55,635 nt of DNA. It comes from DATBGO01 sp050011895 (lineage in GTDB: Bacteria > Actinomycetota > Actinomycetes > Streptosporangiales > Streptosporangiaceae). The stretch is from positions 1 through 55,635 of the forward strand of contig JBEKIF010000029.1 in assembly GCA_050011895.1 (NCBI GenBank), written 5' to 3'. The notes under the pieces were generated by a model. It saw only the letters and a list, made by a program, of their open reading frames with translations. It was not told the DNA's origin and ran no database searches. Positions 23,883 to 33,336 of this stretch are shown one piece after another (the first letter of the stretch is position 1; each line of letters opens with the position of its first letter). The translations under genes and the position numbers were made by a program.

Positions 23883-26099
23883 TTACTCCTCGCCGATGTC
23901 GGCCAGGCTCTGGCGCAGTTCGGTGATCAGCGGATCGCCATCGGGCAAGGTGCGCTCCAGGCGGTCGACCGTGTCGCGCAGCAGCGCGCGGGCGTCGCCA
24001 TAGCGCCCCAGCCGGCGGTACACCTGGGCCAGCCCCGCACGGCTCCGCAGCGTATCAGGGTGACGGGGGCCGAGCACCCGCTCGAACCCGGCCCAGGCCT
24101 GCTCGCAGGCCAGCTCCGCCGCCGCCGTCTTGCCCGTCTTCTGGTAGGCGGCGCCGAGGTTCTTCCGGGCCGTAAGGGTGTCCAGGTGATCGGGCCCAAA
24201 GACGCGCTCCCGGTCGGCCACCACCCGCTTGTAGGCCGCGACTGCCTCTTTTGCCCGGCCGCTGGCAAGGTAGGAGTCGGCCAGACCCTGACGGGTAGTC
24301 ATCGTCTGCGGGTGCCGGGATCCCTGGGAGCGCTCCCGGTCGCCCAGCGTGCGCCGGTAGAGGGCGATGGCGTCGGAGTACTGGCCCGCAGCCAGGTAGG
24401 CGGCGGCGAGTTCGTCCCGCGCGCCGAGCGTGCCGGCCTGCCCGGGCCCGCAGACCTGCTCGAATTGGGGAACCGCACGTTCAAGGACGGTGATCGCGGC
24501 CGGGAGCTGGAGCGCCGCCACGAGGGCGTGGCCCAGGCGGCGCCGCGCCTCGATCACGTCACGGTGATCCGACCCGAGCTTGTCGGTCAGGCTGTCGAGT
24601 ACCCACTGGAACCACGGTATGGCGTCGTCCGCGCGCCCGGCCGCAAGGTAGGCGTCGGCCAGCCGCTGGCCGGCCAGCATCGTGTCCGGGTGCCCGCCGC
24701 CGAGCAGGCGGCCGCCGGTCGTGGCCAGATCGCGCCAATGGTCCACCGCGGGTTCGGTCAGGCGGACGCGGTCCAGGCTGTCCCCCGCCCGCACCAGCAG
24801 GGGATGGCAGCCGCCGTGCCACAGCAGGTCTCCGGTGATCCGCCGGAGGGTCGCCACGCAGGATCGCAGGCCGGAACAAGGCCAGCCGGGCAGATCCCGT
24901 TCCGGCCAGGCCTGGAGCAGCGCGTTCGCGACCGAACTCGCCGCCTGATCCGGCATTCCCTCGGGCATCGCGGCCCGCAGCGCCGCTTGCAGCACTGGGC
25001 TGATCCGGACCGTCGGCGGTGCCGTCACCGGTTCGACGGTCAGCAGGCCGGCCTGTTCCAGCGCCGCCAGCGCCGCGCGGGCGCGCTCGCTGCTGGCCGG
25101 GACGTCGTCGCCGCCCGCGAGGAAATCGCCTGCCGCAGGAGCGGCGAGGACGGTTTGGGGAATGCCGTGCCCGTCCAGCAGCGCGGCCAGGGCCAGCAGC
25201 AGCTGGGCCGATCCGTCCGGCGACAGCTGGTCCGCCCGTCCGAATGAGAACGTCCACGTCACCGCGGCCGCCGGCGGCCGTGCGCTGGACGACTCCGCCA
25301 GCTGCTCCCGCCTGCGCACGAAATGTGCCCGGTACTCGCGGCACGACAGCGTGGAGTTGGCGATCACCGCACTAGCCTGGGCCAGCGCGACCGGCTCGAA
25401 GTCCAGGTCCTGAGCCAGTTCGATCGCGCCGTGCCGCTTGTCCGGGTAGGCCGACAGGCGCCCGTTCAGGTAGTTAATGGCCTCACGCAGGCTGAACGGC
25501 CCGACCGGCACGACCCGCATGCCGCCGGGGACGGCCGCAGCGTCGGCGGAGGTCACCAGCACCCGGCCGGCCGGGCCGGCCGGCCACAGACCATCCAGGT
25601 TCGCCGGGCCGGCCAGGTCATCGAGTACCACCAGCCACGAACGGCTGGTCTCGCCCAGCCAGCTGAGGAACTGGGCGGCGACTGACTCACAGCTGCTCGC
25701 CTGGTCCCGGCCGGTCGCGGCGGCCGTCGCCGCGGCGTAGCCGGACAGCACCGAGGCCCGGCTCGTGGCCTCGATCCAGACCAGCAGGTCTACCCCGCCT
25801 GCCTGCCACAGCGACTGGGCGAAAGCTACCGCGAGCTGGGTCTTACCCGACGACCTCAGCCAGTCCTGCGCATCGGGAGCCGCCACCGGGCCAGCGACGG
25901 GAGCCGGCACCGGCGCCCGATCGGGGACGAGCGCCACCGCGGCCCCGGCCGGCAGCGCAGCCGCCAAGCCGCGGGCCATCTCCAGCCTGGCACTGAAACC
26001 GTCGGCCAGCGGCGGCACTGTCCCGGACCGGATGGGCCAGGGCGGCCGGCCGGGGGCCGCGCCTGCCGGGCCCGCGGGCGGCGACACTGGGCTGCTCAT
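23883..26099 (-). CDS. NB-ARC/STAND-like protein with C-terminal TPR repeats
   Basis: A 738-residue protein. The N-terminal 75 residues are Pro/Ala-rich. An NB-ARC-like ATPase follows, with a degenerate P-loop (DWLRSSGKTQLAVAFA about 79-94: the GKT is kept but the first Gly is lost), then SWLVVLDDLAGP as Walker B and GRVLVTSADAA as sensor. The C-terminal 300 residues contain about six 42-residue TPRs with the HPDTL / LADxYLAxGR pattern. STAND proteins of this type act as signalling switches or, in some cases, defence sensors. No effector domain is seen at the N-terminus. Its start codon is the last of four ATGs in a 14-bp tandem repeat. Confidence 0.85.
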   Translation of the reverse strand: MSSPVSPPAGPAGAAPGRPPWPIRSGTVPPLADGFSARLEMARGLAAALPAGAAVALVPDRAPVPAPVAGPVAAPDAQDWLRSSGKTQLAVAFAQSLWQAGGVDLLVWIEATSRASVLSGYAAATAAATGRDQASSCESVAAQFLSWLGETSRSWLVVLDDLAGPANLDGLWPAGPAGRVLVTSADAAAVPGGMRVVPVGPFSLREAINYLNGRLSAYPDKRHGAIELAQDLDFEPVALAQASAVIANSTLSCREYRAHFVRRREQLAESSSARPPAAAVTWTFSFGRADQLSPDGSAQLLLALAALLDGHGIPQTVLAAPAAGDFLAGGDDVPASSERARAALAALEQAGLLTVEPVTAPPTVRISPVLQAALRAAMPEGMPDQAASSVANALLQAWPERDLPGWPCSGLRSCVATLRRITGDLLWHGGCHPLLVRAGDSLDRVRLTEPAVDHWRDLATTGGRLLGGGHPDTMLAGQRLADAYLAAGRADDAIPWFQWVLDSLTDKLGSDHRDVIEARRRLGHALVAALQLPAAITVLERAVPQFEQVCGPGQAGTLGARDELAAAYLAAGQYSDAIALYRRTLGDRERSQGSRHPQTMTTRQGLADSYLASGRAKEAVAAYKRVVADRERVFGPDHLDTLTARKNLGAAYQKTGKTAAAELACEQAWAGFERVLGPRHPDTLRSRAGLAQVYRRLGRYGDARALLRDTVDRLERTLPDGDPLITELRQSLADIGEE

Positions 26100-26146
26100 G
26101 GCGCGCTGCTCATGGCGCGCTGCTCATGGCGCGCTGCTCATGGCGC
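26091..26146 (-). repeat. 4 x 14-bp tandem repeat over the start codon of the TPR gene
   Basis: Four exact copies of a 14-base unit (ATGAGCAGCGCGCC on the coding strand, starting at 26141). Each of the first three ATGs opens a five-codon ORF, Met-Ser-Ser-Ala-Pro, whose TGA overlaps the next ATG as ATGA. The fourth ATG is the start of the TPR gene. No Shine-Dalgarno is visible before the array. Confidence 0.95.
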
Positions 26147-26602
26147 GCCGCACGCGGACAGCGCGGCCCGGGGCCGCCGGCCCGTCTGGGTGAGCAGGTC
26201 ATGTCAGGGTGCACCGTCCGGATGGCATGGCGGGCCACAGGCCGGCCGGCGCCTGGAGCCAGATCCGGCTCGCTGGCTGCACCGACGTCGGCTGGCCGAG
26301 CTGAAGAGGCCATATCCTTTCTCCCCGCTGGCCCCGGCCGAGGCCGCCTTCGTCGGCGAAACCAGAGAGCGGCCAGACTGCACATCGTTGCCCTAGCCTG
26401 CCAACTATCAGCACGGATAGGCAATCCCCCCCAGTGACTAGGCCGTTTCCCGGGTCCATGGCATCCCGATGCCGCCCGCTCGCGCAGGACGCGGCCCGAT
26501 CCGGGAAAGGCGCGAATGACGTGCCCGGCGTCCCGGGCCAGCCGCCGGCTCGTCATGCCCTGGCTCGGTGTCCGGCGGCGGCTGACCCAGCGCCGGCCTC
26601 GC
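26147..26602. other. 456-bp region without a recognised gene
   Basis: It lies between the TPR gene start and the permease stop, both on the minus strand. Frames here are short and overlap each other without protein-like composition. It should contain the promoter of the TPR gene. I see no clear hairpin with a T tract. Confidence 0.4.
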
Positions 26603-28168
26603 TCACAGCTCCTGGCTGAAGACCAGCACGGGAGTGGTCCTGGTGAGTGTCTCCTTGCGGAAGAAGGCGGGGGCGGTCACGCGCATGAAGGCAAAGCCGA
26701 TCACTCCGGCCACCGCCGCCAGCGCGGCGATGATGAAGATACCGCCGATCTGCCAGTGCAGGACCGGCACCGTCCACCTGGTGTAGCTGTTGGACGCGAC
26801 CCAGTCGCTCTGCAGGCTGTAGAAGCCAGCCGCGTACATGATCAGCCCGCCTAGCCCGGGCAGGATGCCGCGCATCCACAGATTCCAGCCGCTGCTGGTC
26901 AGAGTGGCCCGGTAGTACCAGACACAGGAGAACGCAGTCAGCCCATAGTAGAACGCGATGTACAGGCCAATCGCGGTGACCGCGTCAGCGATCGGGTTGC
27001 CGCCGGAGATGTAGTTCAGCGGAATGTACAGGATGATCGAGATCGCGCCCATCACGAGAGTGGACACCGTCGGGGTCAGGTACCTGGGGTTGATCTTGGC
27101 GAACGACTCGGGCAGCGCCCCGTAGGCGGCCATCGACAGCGTCGTGCGGGCGGTCGGCAAGATCGTGGTTTGGGTCGAGGCGGCGGCCGAGCTGAGCACC
27201 ATGAGGATCAGCAGCCGGGACAAGACCGTGCCGAGCCCGGAGGTGCCGAAGATCGCGCCCCCGGTGACCGACAGCACGTCGAACTGGTGCGCCGGATTCG
27301 TCAGCCCCACGCCCTTGCCGCCGATGCCGGCGAACGCCTGCACGGCGATGATCACGATCACGTAGGTGACGAGCAGCACGACCGTCGAGATGATCGCCGC
27401 CCGGCCCGGCGTCCGGGACTTGTCCGCGGTCTCCTCATTCACCGACAAGGCGGTGTCCCAGCCCCAGTAGATGAACAGCATCAGGATGATCCCGGACACA
27501 AAGGCCGAGACGGGCAGGTGCGACGGCGACAGCCAGCTGAAGCTCAGGTGCAGCGACCCGGGCGGCGGATGGCTGCCGAACACCCGGATCAGCGCCGTCA
27601 CCGACAGGACCAGCAGCATGATGATCTCGATGGACAGCAGCGCCTTCTGGAAGTTGGCGGAGACCTCGATGCCGCGGTAGCAGATATAGGTCATCGCGAC
27701 GATCCACAATATGCCGACCAGCATTACCCAGCCGCTGGAGGCATTGCCACCGATCGCGCTGTTCGGTCCCTGGATGAGGAAGAACAGGTACTGCCCGGCC
27801 ACCTGGGCCAGGCTGGCCATGACCAGGACGTCCGCCGCCACGACGCCCCAGCCGCCGGCCCAGCCGGTTTTCGGCCCGAACGCCCGGGCCGCCCAGATGA
27901 ACGTGGTCCCGCAGTCGGGATCGGCCTTGTTCAGCTCGCTGAAGCCGATCGAGCACAGCAGCATCGGCACGAACGCCAGCACGGCGACCAGCGGGGACTT
28001 CAGCCCGACGGCGGCCACCACGAAGAACAGCGTCGCGGCCAGGCTATAGGCCGGGGCGGTCGAGGCCACGCCCATGACCACGCTGGACACCAGGCCAAGA
28101 GCGCCTGTCTTGAGACCCTTGTCCCTGGGCTTCTCCACTGGCCGCAGGCCAGAACCAAAGATGGCCAT
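26603..28168 (-). CDS. APC-family amino acid/polyamine permease
   Basis: A 521-residue integral membrane protein with about 12-14 hydrophobic segments. The N-terminal GALGLVSSVVMGVASTAPAY with FxELNKADPDCGTTFIWAAR is the APC superfamily signature (TM1 unwound region and TM2-3). It would import an amino acid, polyamine or related amine by proton or sodium coupling. ATG at 28168 has GGAAGGCGAG upstream; an in-frame start at 28231 adds 21 basic residues and seems less likely. No metabolic gene next to it defines the substrate. Confidence 0.88.
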   Translation of the reverse strand: MAIFGSGLRPVEKPRDKGLKTGALGLVSSVVMGVASTAPAYSLAATLFFVVAAVGLKSPLVAVLAFVPMLLCSIGFSELNKADPDCGTTFIWAARAFGPKTGWAGGWGVVAADVLVMASLAQVAGQYLFFLIQGPNSAIGGNASSGWVMLVGILWIVAMTYICYRGIEVSANFQKALLSIEIIMLLVLSVTALIRVFGSHPPPGSLHLSFSWLSPSHLPVSAFVSGIILMLFIYWGWDTALSVNEETADKSRTPGRAAIISTVVLLVTYVIVIIAVQAFAGIGGKGVGLTNPAHQFDVLSVTGGAIFGTSGLGTVLSRLLILMVLSSAAASTQTTILPTARTTLSMAAYGALPESFAKINPRYLTPTVSTLVMGAISIILYIPLNYISGGNPIADAVTAIGLYIAFYYGLTAFSCVWYYRATLTSSGWNLWMRGILPGLGGLIMYAAGFYSLQSDWVASNSYTRWTVPVLHWQIGGIFIIAALAAVAGVIGFAFMRVTAPAFFRKETLTRTTPVLVFSQEL

Positions 28169-28379
28169 GGCTCGCCTTCCTGTTAGCCGCCCGATCGTGC
28201 TGCGATTCCGCCCCGATCGTGCCCGGGACACACTAGCGCGGGACCGACGACGACGACTTTTCAGGCTACTGCGGGTCGCTGTAGGACGAGTGGTAATCGG
28301 GCTCGGTCCGGAGGCACTCCCCTAGCGAGTTCAACGTCAAGCGCGGAGACCGCGTCGTTGGCATCGATCGGCGGCGGCG

Positions 28380-29033
28380 TCAACCGTCAGCTGCCAGGCC
28401 GAAATAGGGCAGGCAGGGCTCCAGACCGCCGATCTCGACCGGCACCGCCCGCGTGGACCGCCAGTCGGCGCGCGTCAGGCGCAGACGACGCATAACCGCA
28501 GGACGCCCGCGCACCAGGTGCCGCTCGACGCCGTCGTCGCGGTACCCGAGTTTGCGGGACACGGCAATCGAGGCGGCGTTGTCCTCAAACGCAGCGGACA
28601 CCGCGTACTGCGCCCCTAACCCCTGGAAGGCCAGGTGCAACACCGCTGCCCGCATCTCGGTCCCGATTCCCTGCCCTTGGAAGGAGCGCCCGAGCCAGGA
28701 GCCCGTGCTCACCTCGCGCAGCACCGCGAAGTCCCGGGCGCCGATGCCCTGCGTGCCGACCACAGCGCCATGGCGGGCCACGGCGAGCTCCAGCCTCCAG
28801 TCGGACGGCTTCCAGGAGCCCCATTGCGACCAGTGGTATTGCAGCGTGGCACGGGCGCGGTCATCCGGTGGCGCATCGGTCCAGGCGACCGTGAACGGCT
28901 GCACATCAGGATCGTGCACGCCCACGGCCGCCAGGTCGGCCAGCGCGTCCAGGTCGCCGAGCGTAGGCCAGCGCAACTCCAGCGCCGGGGTACGCAGCCG
29001 GAGATCAGCCAGCGGCCATCGGGAAGAAACCAT
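28380..29033 (-). CDS. GNAT N-acetyltransferase, RimJ/RimL type
   Basis: A 217-residue protein of the Acetyltransf_3 type. Seen: LRTPALELRWPTLGDLDALADLA at the start, a long beta hairpin, GTGSWLGR-like STGSWLGRSFQGQGIGTEMRA with the acyl-CoA loop QGQGIG, and NAASIAVSRKLGYRDDGVERH, the classic RimJ/L end. It probably acetylates a protein N-terminus or a small amine. ATG at 29033 was chosen; the frame extends to 29465 but that part is not protein-like. It is monocistronic. Confidence 0.88.
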   Translation of the reverse strand: MVSSRWPLADLRLRTPALELRWPTLGDLDALADLAAVGVHDPDVQPFTVAWTDAPPDDRARATLQYHWSQWGSWKPSDWRLELAVARHGAVVGTQGIGARDFAVLREVSTGSWLGRSFQGQGIGTEMRAAVLHLAFQGLGAQYAVSAAFEDNAASIAVSRKLGYRDDGVERHLVRGRPAVMRRLRLTRADWRSTRAVPVEIGGLEPCLPYFGLAADG

Positions 29034-29299
29034 GGCCGTGATTGTCCACGGCCAGCCCGGTCGCGGCATCCTGTTATTGGCCGTCCATTCGTCCGCGCTA
29101 CACGTCTCACCATCCTGACGGGCGCTGGGATGCATCCGATCATGCCGGTGGGCGGGCGATGTCAGCGGCCGCGGAGCCCGGCCGTGACGGCCGCGGGCAC
29201 CAGCAGGCTCGTCTAAGCCGCGACTGGGAAGCAGTCCGCTTGGAGCCGACTCCGGTCTTGTGATGAACTGGACCGCGGACGGACGGCAAGGGAGGCCAC

Positions 29300-29722
29300 G
29301 TGAAGGTTCTTGTCGCGTACGCGAGCAGGAGCGGCCGCACCCGGCGGGCTGCCACTGCGATAGCTGATGCCTGCCGGGCCGATGGCCACGACGTCGCCCT
29401 CCTGCCGCTCGCCCAAGTCGGGCAGAGCCAGGTCGGCCAGTGCGACGTCGCGGCCATCGGCTCATGGGTGGAGGGCTTCATCCTGTTCGGGGTGAAGCCG
29501 GCCCGGGCCGCCACCCGCTGGCTCGACCAGGCGCCGTCGCTGGCCGGCAAGCAGGTCGGTGTGTTCGTCACCTATGCCGTGAACCCGAGGGGCAGCCTCG
29601 GTGTGCTGCGCCGCGGGGTTGAGGCCCGGGCGGGCAAGGTGGTCGCCGAGCACAGCAGCCGGCGCCAGAACCCTGAGGCTGGCGCGGCCGGCTTCGCTCG
29701 CCGCCTCCTGGGCGCTGGCTGA
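29300..29722 (+). CDS. flavodoxin-domain protein
   Basis: A 140-residue flavodoxin-like protein. The N-terminal KVLVAYASRSGRTRRAATAIA is the FMN phosphate loop; GSWVEGFILFGVKPAR lies where the isoalloxazine loop of short-chain flavodoxins is found. It would bind FMN and act in one-electron transfer. GTG at 29300 has AAGGGAGG upstream. Most flavodoxins have 140-170 residues, so it seems complete. No redox partner is adjacent. Confidence 0.85.
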   Translation: MKVLVAYASRSGRTRRAATAIADACRADGHDVALLPLAQVGQSQVGQCDVAAIGSWVEGFILFGVKPARAATRWLDQAPSLAGKQVGVFVTYAVNPRGSLGVLRRGVEARAGKVVAEHSSRRQNPEAGAAGFARRLLGAG

Positions 29723-29877
29723 GCCGTTCCCCGGCGACGAGGAAACCGTCGCCGTCTGGGGGGCCACCCGACACGAAGCCACGCCCTCGGTAGGCCAAGA
29801 GGTCCCTGCCGATCGCAGCACGGCCCGCCGGCGAGGTCGTGGCTTCTGCCGATGATCCCCGTAAGTAGGCTGGCGGC

Positions 29878-30534
29878 ATGCGCATAGTGATCGCGGGTGG
29901 GCACGGGAAGATCGCGCTCCTCTTGGAGTCCCTCCTCGCCGAGCGCGGCGACCAGGCCGTGGGGCTGGTCAGGAACCCGGCCCATGTCGCCGATGTGCAG
30001 AAGGCCGGCGCCGAAGCTGTCGTCTGCGATCTGGAGGCCGCCTCGGCCGGTGACGTCGCGGTTCTGCTGGCCGGGGCCGATGCGGTGGTATTTGCGGCCG
30101 GTGCCGGCGCGGGCAGTGGCGCCCCTCGCAAGGATTCCGTCGACCGGGCCGCCGCCGTGCTGATGGCCGACGCCGCCGAGCGGGCCGGGGTCCGTAGGTT
30201 CGTGCAGGTCTCCTCGATGGGAGCCGGCCAGCCGCCGCGGCCCGGCAGCGATGAGGTCTGGGCTGCCTACATCACGGCGAAGACCGCCGCCGAGGACGAT
30301 CTGCGCTCTCGGGACCTGGACTGGATAATCCTGCGCCCGGGCGGCCTCACCGACACCCCGCCCACCGGCAAGATCCGGCTCGCGGCCCCGCCGGTCCCCG
30401 GTGGCACGGTCCCGCGCGCCGACGTCGCGGCGGTCATCGCTGCCCTGCTCGACGATCCGCGTACCCGGCAGCAGACGCTTGAGCTGGTCGGCGGAGACCG
30501 CCCTGTCGCCGCAGCCGTGCGCCGCATTTCTTAA
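29878..30534 (+). CDS. NAD(P)-binding protein, NmrA/atypical SDR family
   Basis: A 218-residue Rossmann protein. The start MRIVIAGGHGKIALLL has the GxxGxxA dinucleotide motif of atypical SDRs; VVFAAGAGAGSG and RFVQVSSMGAG follow, then YITAKTAAEDDLRSRDLDW with a YxxxK-like pair, and WIILRPGGLTD. This pattern fits YwnB/NmrA-like NAD(P)H-binding proteins acting as oxidoreductases or redox sensors. ATG at 29878. Its substrate is unknown. Confidence 0.86.
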   Translation: MRIVIAGGHGKIALLLESLLAERGDQAVGLVRNPAHVADVQKAGAEAVVCDLEAASAGDVAVLLAGADAVVFAAGAGAGSGAPRKDSVDRAAAVLMADAAERAGVRRFVQVSSMGAGQPPRPGSDEVWAAYITAKTAAEDDLRSRDLDWIILRPGGLTDTPPTGKIRLAAPPVPGGTVPRADVAAVIAALLDDPRTRQQTLELVGGDRPVAAAVRRIS

Positions 30535-30628
30535 TCACGGCACCGGGGACCGCGCTTCCCACATCGCCCCCAGCCCGCGCTCCCCGGCTGACTCACCCGG
30601 AAGCTCCGCTGCGTGCATGGGTGGCCGG

Positions 30629-31129
30629 TCAGGTGGCGCGGTCCGGTGCCGGGCGTCCGAGGAAGTTCTCGTAGAACGCGTCGATGTCCGGCTTGAAGTC
30701 GAACAGCACGGGGTATCCGGGCGGTACCGCCTCGACCTCCAGCAGCGACCAGCAGCCTGGGCAGATGTACTCCCGCAGCTCCATCCACTGCGGGTCGCAG
30801 CGGTGGTACTGATCGTAGATCTCTTCCAGGAGTTCCTCGGAGTCGCGGACGAGAATGCGGGTCTCGCGCTTCCAGTTGCGGTCGACTGGGCCGAACACAT
30901 AGCCACAATCGCATATGACGACGCGCTGGCCGTCGCGCGCGACGACGAACAGGTGCTCGGCGAGTGGGAGCAGGATCTTGTCGTCGAAGGCGGCGCGCTC
31001 CTGCAGTACCTGCAGGTACAGGGCGAACCGCGACGGGTCTTTCGTGGCTGACATCACGCCCTTGAGCTGTTGCCACGGCAGCTTGCCGTCGAGCAGGTCG
31101 GCCAGGCCCTTCCCATCGAGAGACGGCAT
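30629..31129 (-). CDS. acxC: acetone carboxylase gamma subunit
   Basis: A 166-residue protein, matching the ~168-residue gamma subunit of ATP-dependent acetone carboxylase (acetone + HCO3- to acetoacetate). Seen: RDGQRVVICDCGYVFGP with a CxC pair, WKRETRILVRD, ICPGCWSLLEVEAVPPGYP with a CxxC pair, and the end FDFKPDIDAFYENFLGR. Four Cys form a likely metal site. It follows the alpha subunit by 10 bases and ends the operon. The presence of gamma separates this cluster from simple hydantoinase or oxoprolinase genes; a related ketone or aromatic ketone as substrate remains possible. Confidence 0.88.
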   Translation of the reverse strand: MPSLDGKGLADLLDGKLPWQQLKGVMSATKDPSRFALYLQVLQERAAFDDKILLPLAEHLFVVARDGQRVVICDCGYVFGPVDRNWKRETRILVRDSEELLEEIYDQYHRCDPQWMELREYICPGCWSLLEVEAVPPGYPVLFDFKPDIDAFYENFLGRPAPDRAT

Positions 31130-31139
31130 CGTCGGCTCC

Positions 31140-33323
31140 TTATATGTCGAAGGTGTCGGGCAGGTCCCAGAAACGGCGGAACTCGCGGGCCCAGTCTTGG
31201 GACGCCATCGACTGCCGGTACATCAGCTTCACTGGTGCGATCAAGGCACCTGCTAGCAGCCGGGCGCGTTCACGCTGGTAAAAGTCGTCATATGGGACGG
31301 CCCGAGCGGCGCGCCGCTGCCGCAGCCGGTCGCGCTCGGCGGCGGTCGCCTTCTCGTCTACCACCGGTCCCTCGCCGTTGGCGTCCACGACTACGCCGAA
31401 CGCGCGGCGGGCGGTCTCGGGCAGGTAGACGTGCCGCTCGACGTCGTGGGTGATCGCGGCCGGGTCGCGCTCGAGCGGGTCGCCGTAGCCCGGGCCCCCG
31501 GAGAACAGGGACAGGAACAGGTCGCTGTTGCCGAAGACCTCCGGGAACATGAGCCCTTCGTTGACGCGGGTGATGTCGCCCTGCACAAGCGCCTCGATCT
31601 CGGAGGCTGACGGCGAATACTCGCCGAGCGGATAGGGCTGCTGGGCGGCTGCCAGCTGCGGCATGTTCGTGTTGTGGGCCCAGACCTTGTAGTCGGCGGA
31701 GTTGGGGTAACCACCGAAGATGCCGGCCCCTCCGTGGAAGGCCCGTCCCTCCCGGAAGGAGTACAACTGCAAACTCGCCACTCCGTGCACGTAGCGCAGG
31801 GCCTCCCAGCCGGAACCGCCGCGGTACTTGCCGTAACCGGCGGTGTCCGGCTTGAACCGGCGGGACAGGTACAGCAGGCCCGACTCGATCGTTTCCCAGA
31901 CCTCGGCGTCCCCCATGTCGGACTCGGGGTTCCACATGGCGTACGCGGCGTCAAGGCCGTCCATCGTCCCGCGGGCTCCCAGCCCGACCGAGCACAACTC
32001 GAAGTTCGAGACCGGAAAGTAGGTCGTGCCGTCGGCGAGCAGCCCGCCGCCCTGGAGCGGGTCGCCGGTAAACCCGTAGCCGGTGACGATCTCCTCCCGG
32101 TAGCCGCGGCTGAAGTAGCCGCGGGACAGGCAGCGGAAAAGGCCGGTGAAGGACGGGATGAGAAATGCCCACGGGGTGCCGTAAGCCAGTGCCGGGTCCT
32201 GCGCGTTGCACCAGCTGCCGGGCGGGAAGTAATGCTTGGCGGCGAGGTAAGCGCCGTCATTCACTTTGCCGTCATAGATCAGTGTCTGCGTGATAAGCAC
32301 CCACAGCGCCCCTTGCATGGAGCCCTCAGAGGCGTTGAAGGGAGCGTTCACTGTCCCGCTCGCCCCGTCCATGGACATATGGAACTCACCGCCGCGACCG
32401 ATGGTCAGCCGGAGCGGTGCGTGCATGAGCAGGTCGACACGCGATTCCGGGTGCCACGCCTTGTCAGCCATTGGCATGTCGATGAACGAGGCGGTCTGGT
32501 ATTCACCCGGGACGAGACGCTCCCGGATGCGGGCGAGGAAAATCTGCCGGCCCTCCTCGACCGCCTCGTCCATGAATGGCCGTACGTAGTCGAGACCCTC
32601 TTGGTCGATCAGGCGGTGCAGGGCCTCGGCGACGATGTAGCAGCCGGCGATCCGGCATTTCTCGTCCAGCGCCCAGTACATCGGTGTGCGCACGCTGCGA
32701 GCAGCCTTGACGAGCCAGTCCTTGTGCAGCTCGTGGTTCGATCCCACCTTCTCGCAGGTGACGTAGAAGCCGTCCTCGTACCGGTTGGCGGACGCGACCG
32801 GGTCATGGCCGGGCGTGCCCGCGCCGATGTCGACCTGGTGGGCCGTACCCCCGACCCAGGCGATCAGCTCCCCGTCGTGGAACACCGGGATAATGGTGTG
32901 CACGTCGGTGGTGTGCACATTTCCCAGGGTCGGGTCGTTGTTGCAGTAGATGTCGCCCTCGGCGATGCCGGGCTTATCCTCGTAGCCCTGGCGGATCATG
33001 AATTTGATGCCTTCGGACATCGTGTGGACGTGCGTGATGATGCCGGTGGAGACCACGACCGAGTCGCCCTCCGGCGTGTAGAGGGCGAAGCACAGCTCAC
33101 CGATATTCCGCACGATCGGCGACGCGGAGATATGCAGTGCGGTCTCGCGGGCGCTGACGAGGGCGCCGCGCAGCTCGGCCCATACCCGCTCATAGCGGAA
33201 GTGGTCCTCCTCCTTCAAGGTCAGGTGCTCGATGCCCTTGTAGCGGCCCGTTTCGGCGTGGCGCTGCTCGGAGGCCGCCAGCCGTGTCGCGAGGCTGGTG
33301 GCGGCGGATGGGCTGTCGGCCAT
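31140..33323 (-). CDS. acxB: acetone carboxylase alpha subunit (hydantoinase B/HyuB family)
   Basis: A 727-residue HyuB-type protein, slightly shorter than the ~776-residue Xanthobacter alpha subunit. Seen: YEDKPGIAEGDIYCNNDPTL, the metal-site-like HTTDVHTIIPVFHDGE, GGTAHQVDIGAGTPG, and a C-terminal GGPGYGDPLERDP that is standard in the family. In acetone carboxylase the alpha subunit holds the Mn site where acetone enolate and carboxy phosphate/CO2 meet. ATG at 33323 has AGGAGGAG upstream. It is 13 bases downstream of the beta subunit and 10 upstream of gamma. Confidence 0.9.
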   Translation of the reverse strand: MADSPSAATSLATRLAASEQRHAETGRYKGIEHLTLKEEDHFRYERVWAELRGALVSARETALHISASPIVRNIGELCFALYTPEGDSVVVSTGIITHVHTMSEGIKFMIRQGYEDKPGIAEGDIYCNNDPTLGNVHTTDVHTIIPVFHDGELIAWVGGTAHQVDIGAGTPGHDPVASANRYEDGFYVTCEKVGSNHELHKDWLVKAARSVRTPMYWALDEKCRIAGCYIVAEALHRLIDQEGLDYVRPFMDEAVEEGRQIFLARIRERLVPGEYQTASFIDMPMADKAWHPESRVDLLMHAPLRLTIGRGGEFHMSMDGASGTVNAPFNASEGSMQGALWVLITQTLIYDGKVNDGAYLAAKHYFPPGSWCNAQDPALAYGTPWAFLIPSFTGLFRCLSRGYFSRGYREEIVTGYGFTGDPLQGGGLLADGTTYFPVSNFELCSVGLGARGTMDGLDAAYAMWNPESDMGDAEVWETIESGLLYLSRRFKPDTAGYGKYRGGSGWEALRYVHGVASLQLYSFREGRAFHGGAGIFGGYPNSADYKVWAHNTNMPQLAAAQQPYPLGEYSPSASEIEALVQGDITRVNEGLMFPEVFGNSDLFLSLFSGGPGYGDPLERDPAAITHDVERHVYLPETARRAFGVVVDANGEGPVVDEKATAAERDRLRQRRAARAVPYDDFYQRERARLLAGALIAPVKLMYRQSMASQDWAREFRRFWDLPDTFDI

Positions 33324-33336
33324 GCTGCTCCTCCTG

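Noticed and set aside
23832..25247. 471-codon open frame on the plus strand
   Set aside because: Antisense to the TPR repeats; the apparent periodicity in it merely reflects the TPR repeats on the other strand.
26091..26146. CRISPR-like array
   Set aside because: The units are contiguous 14-bp tandem copies with no spacers.
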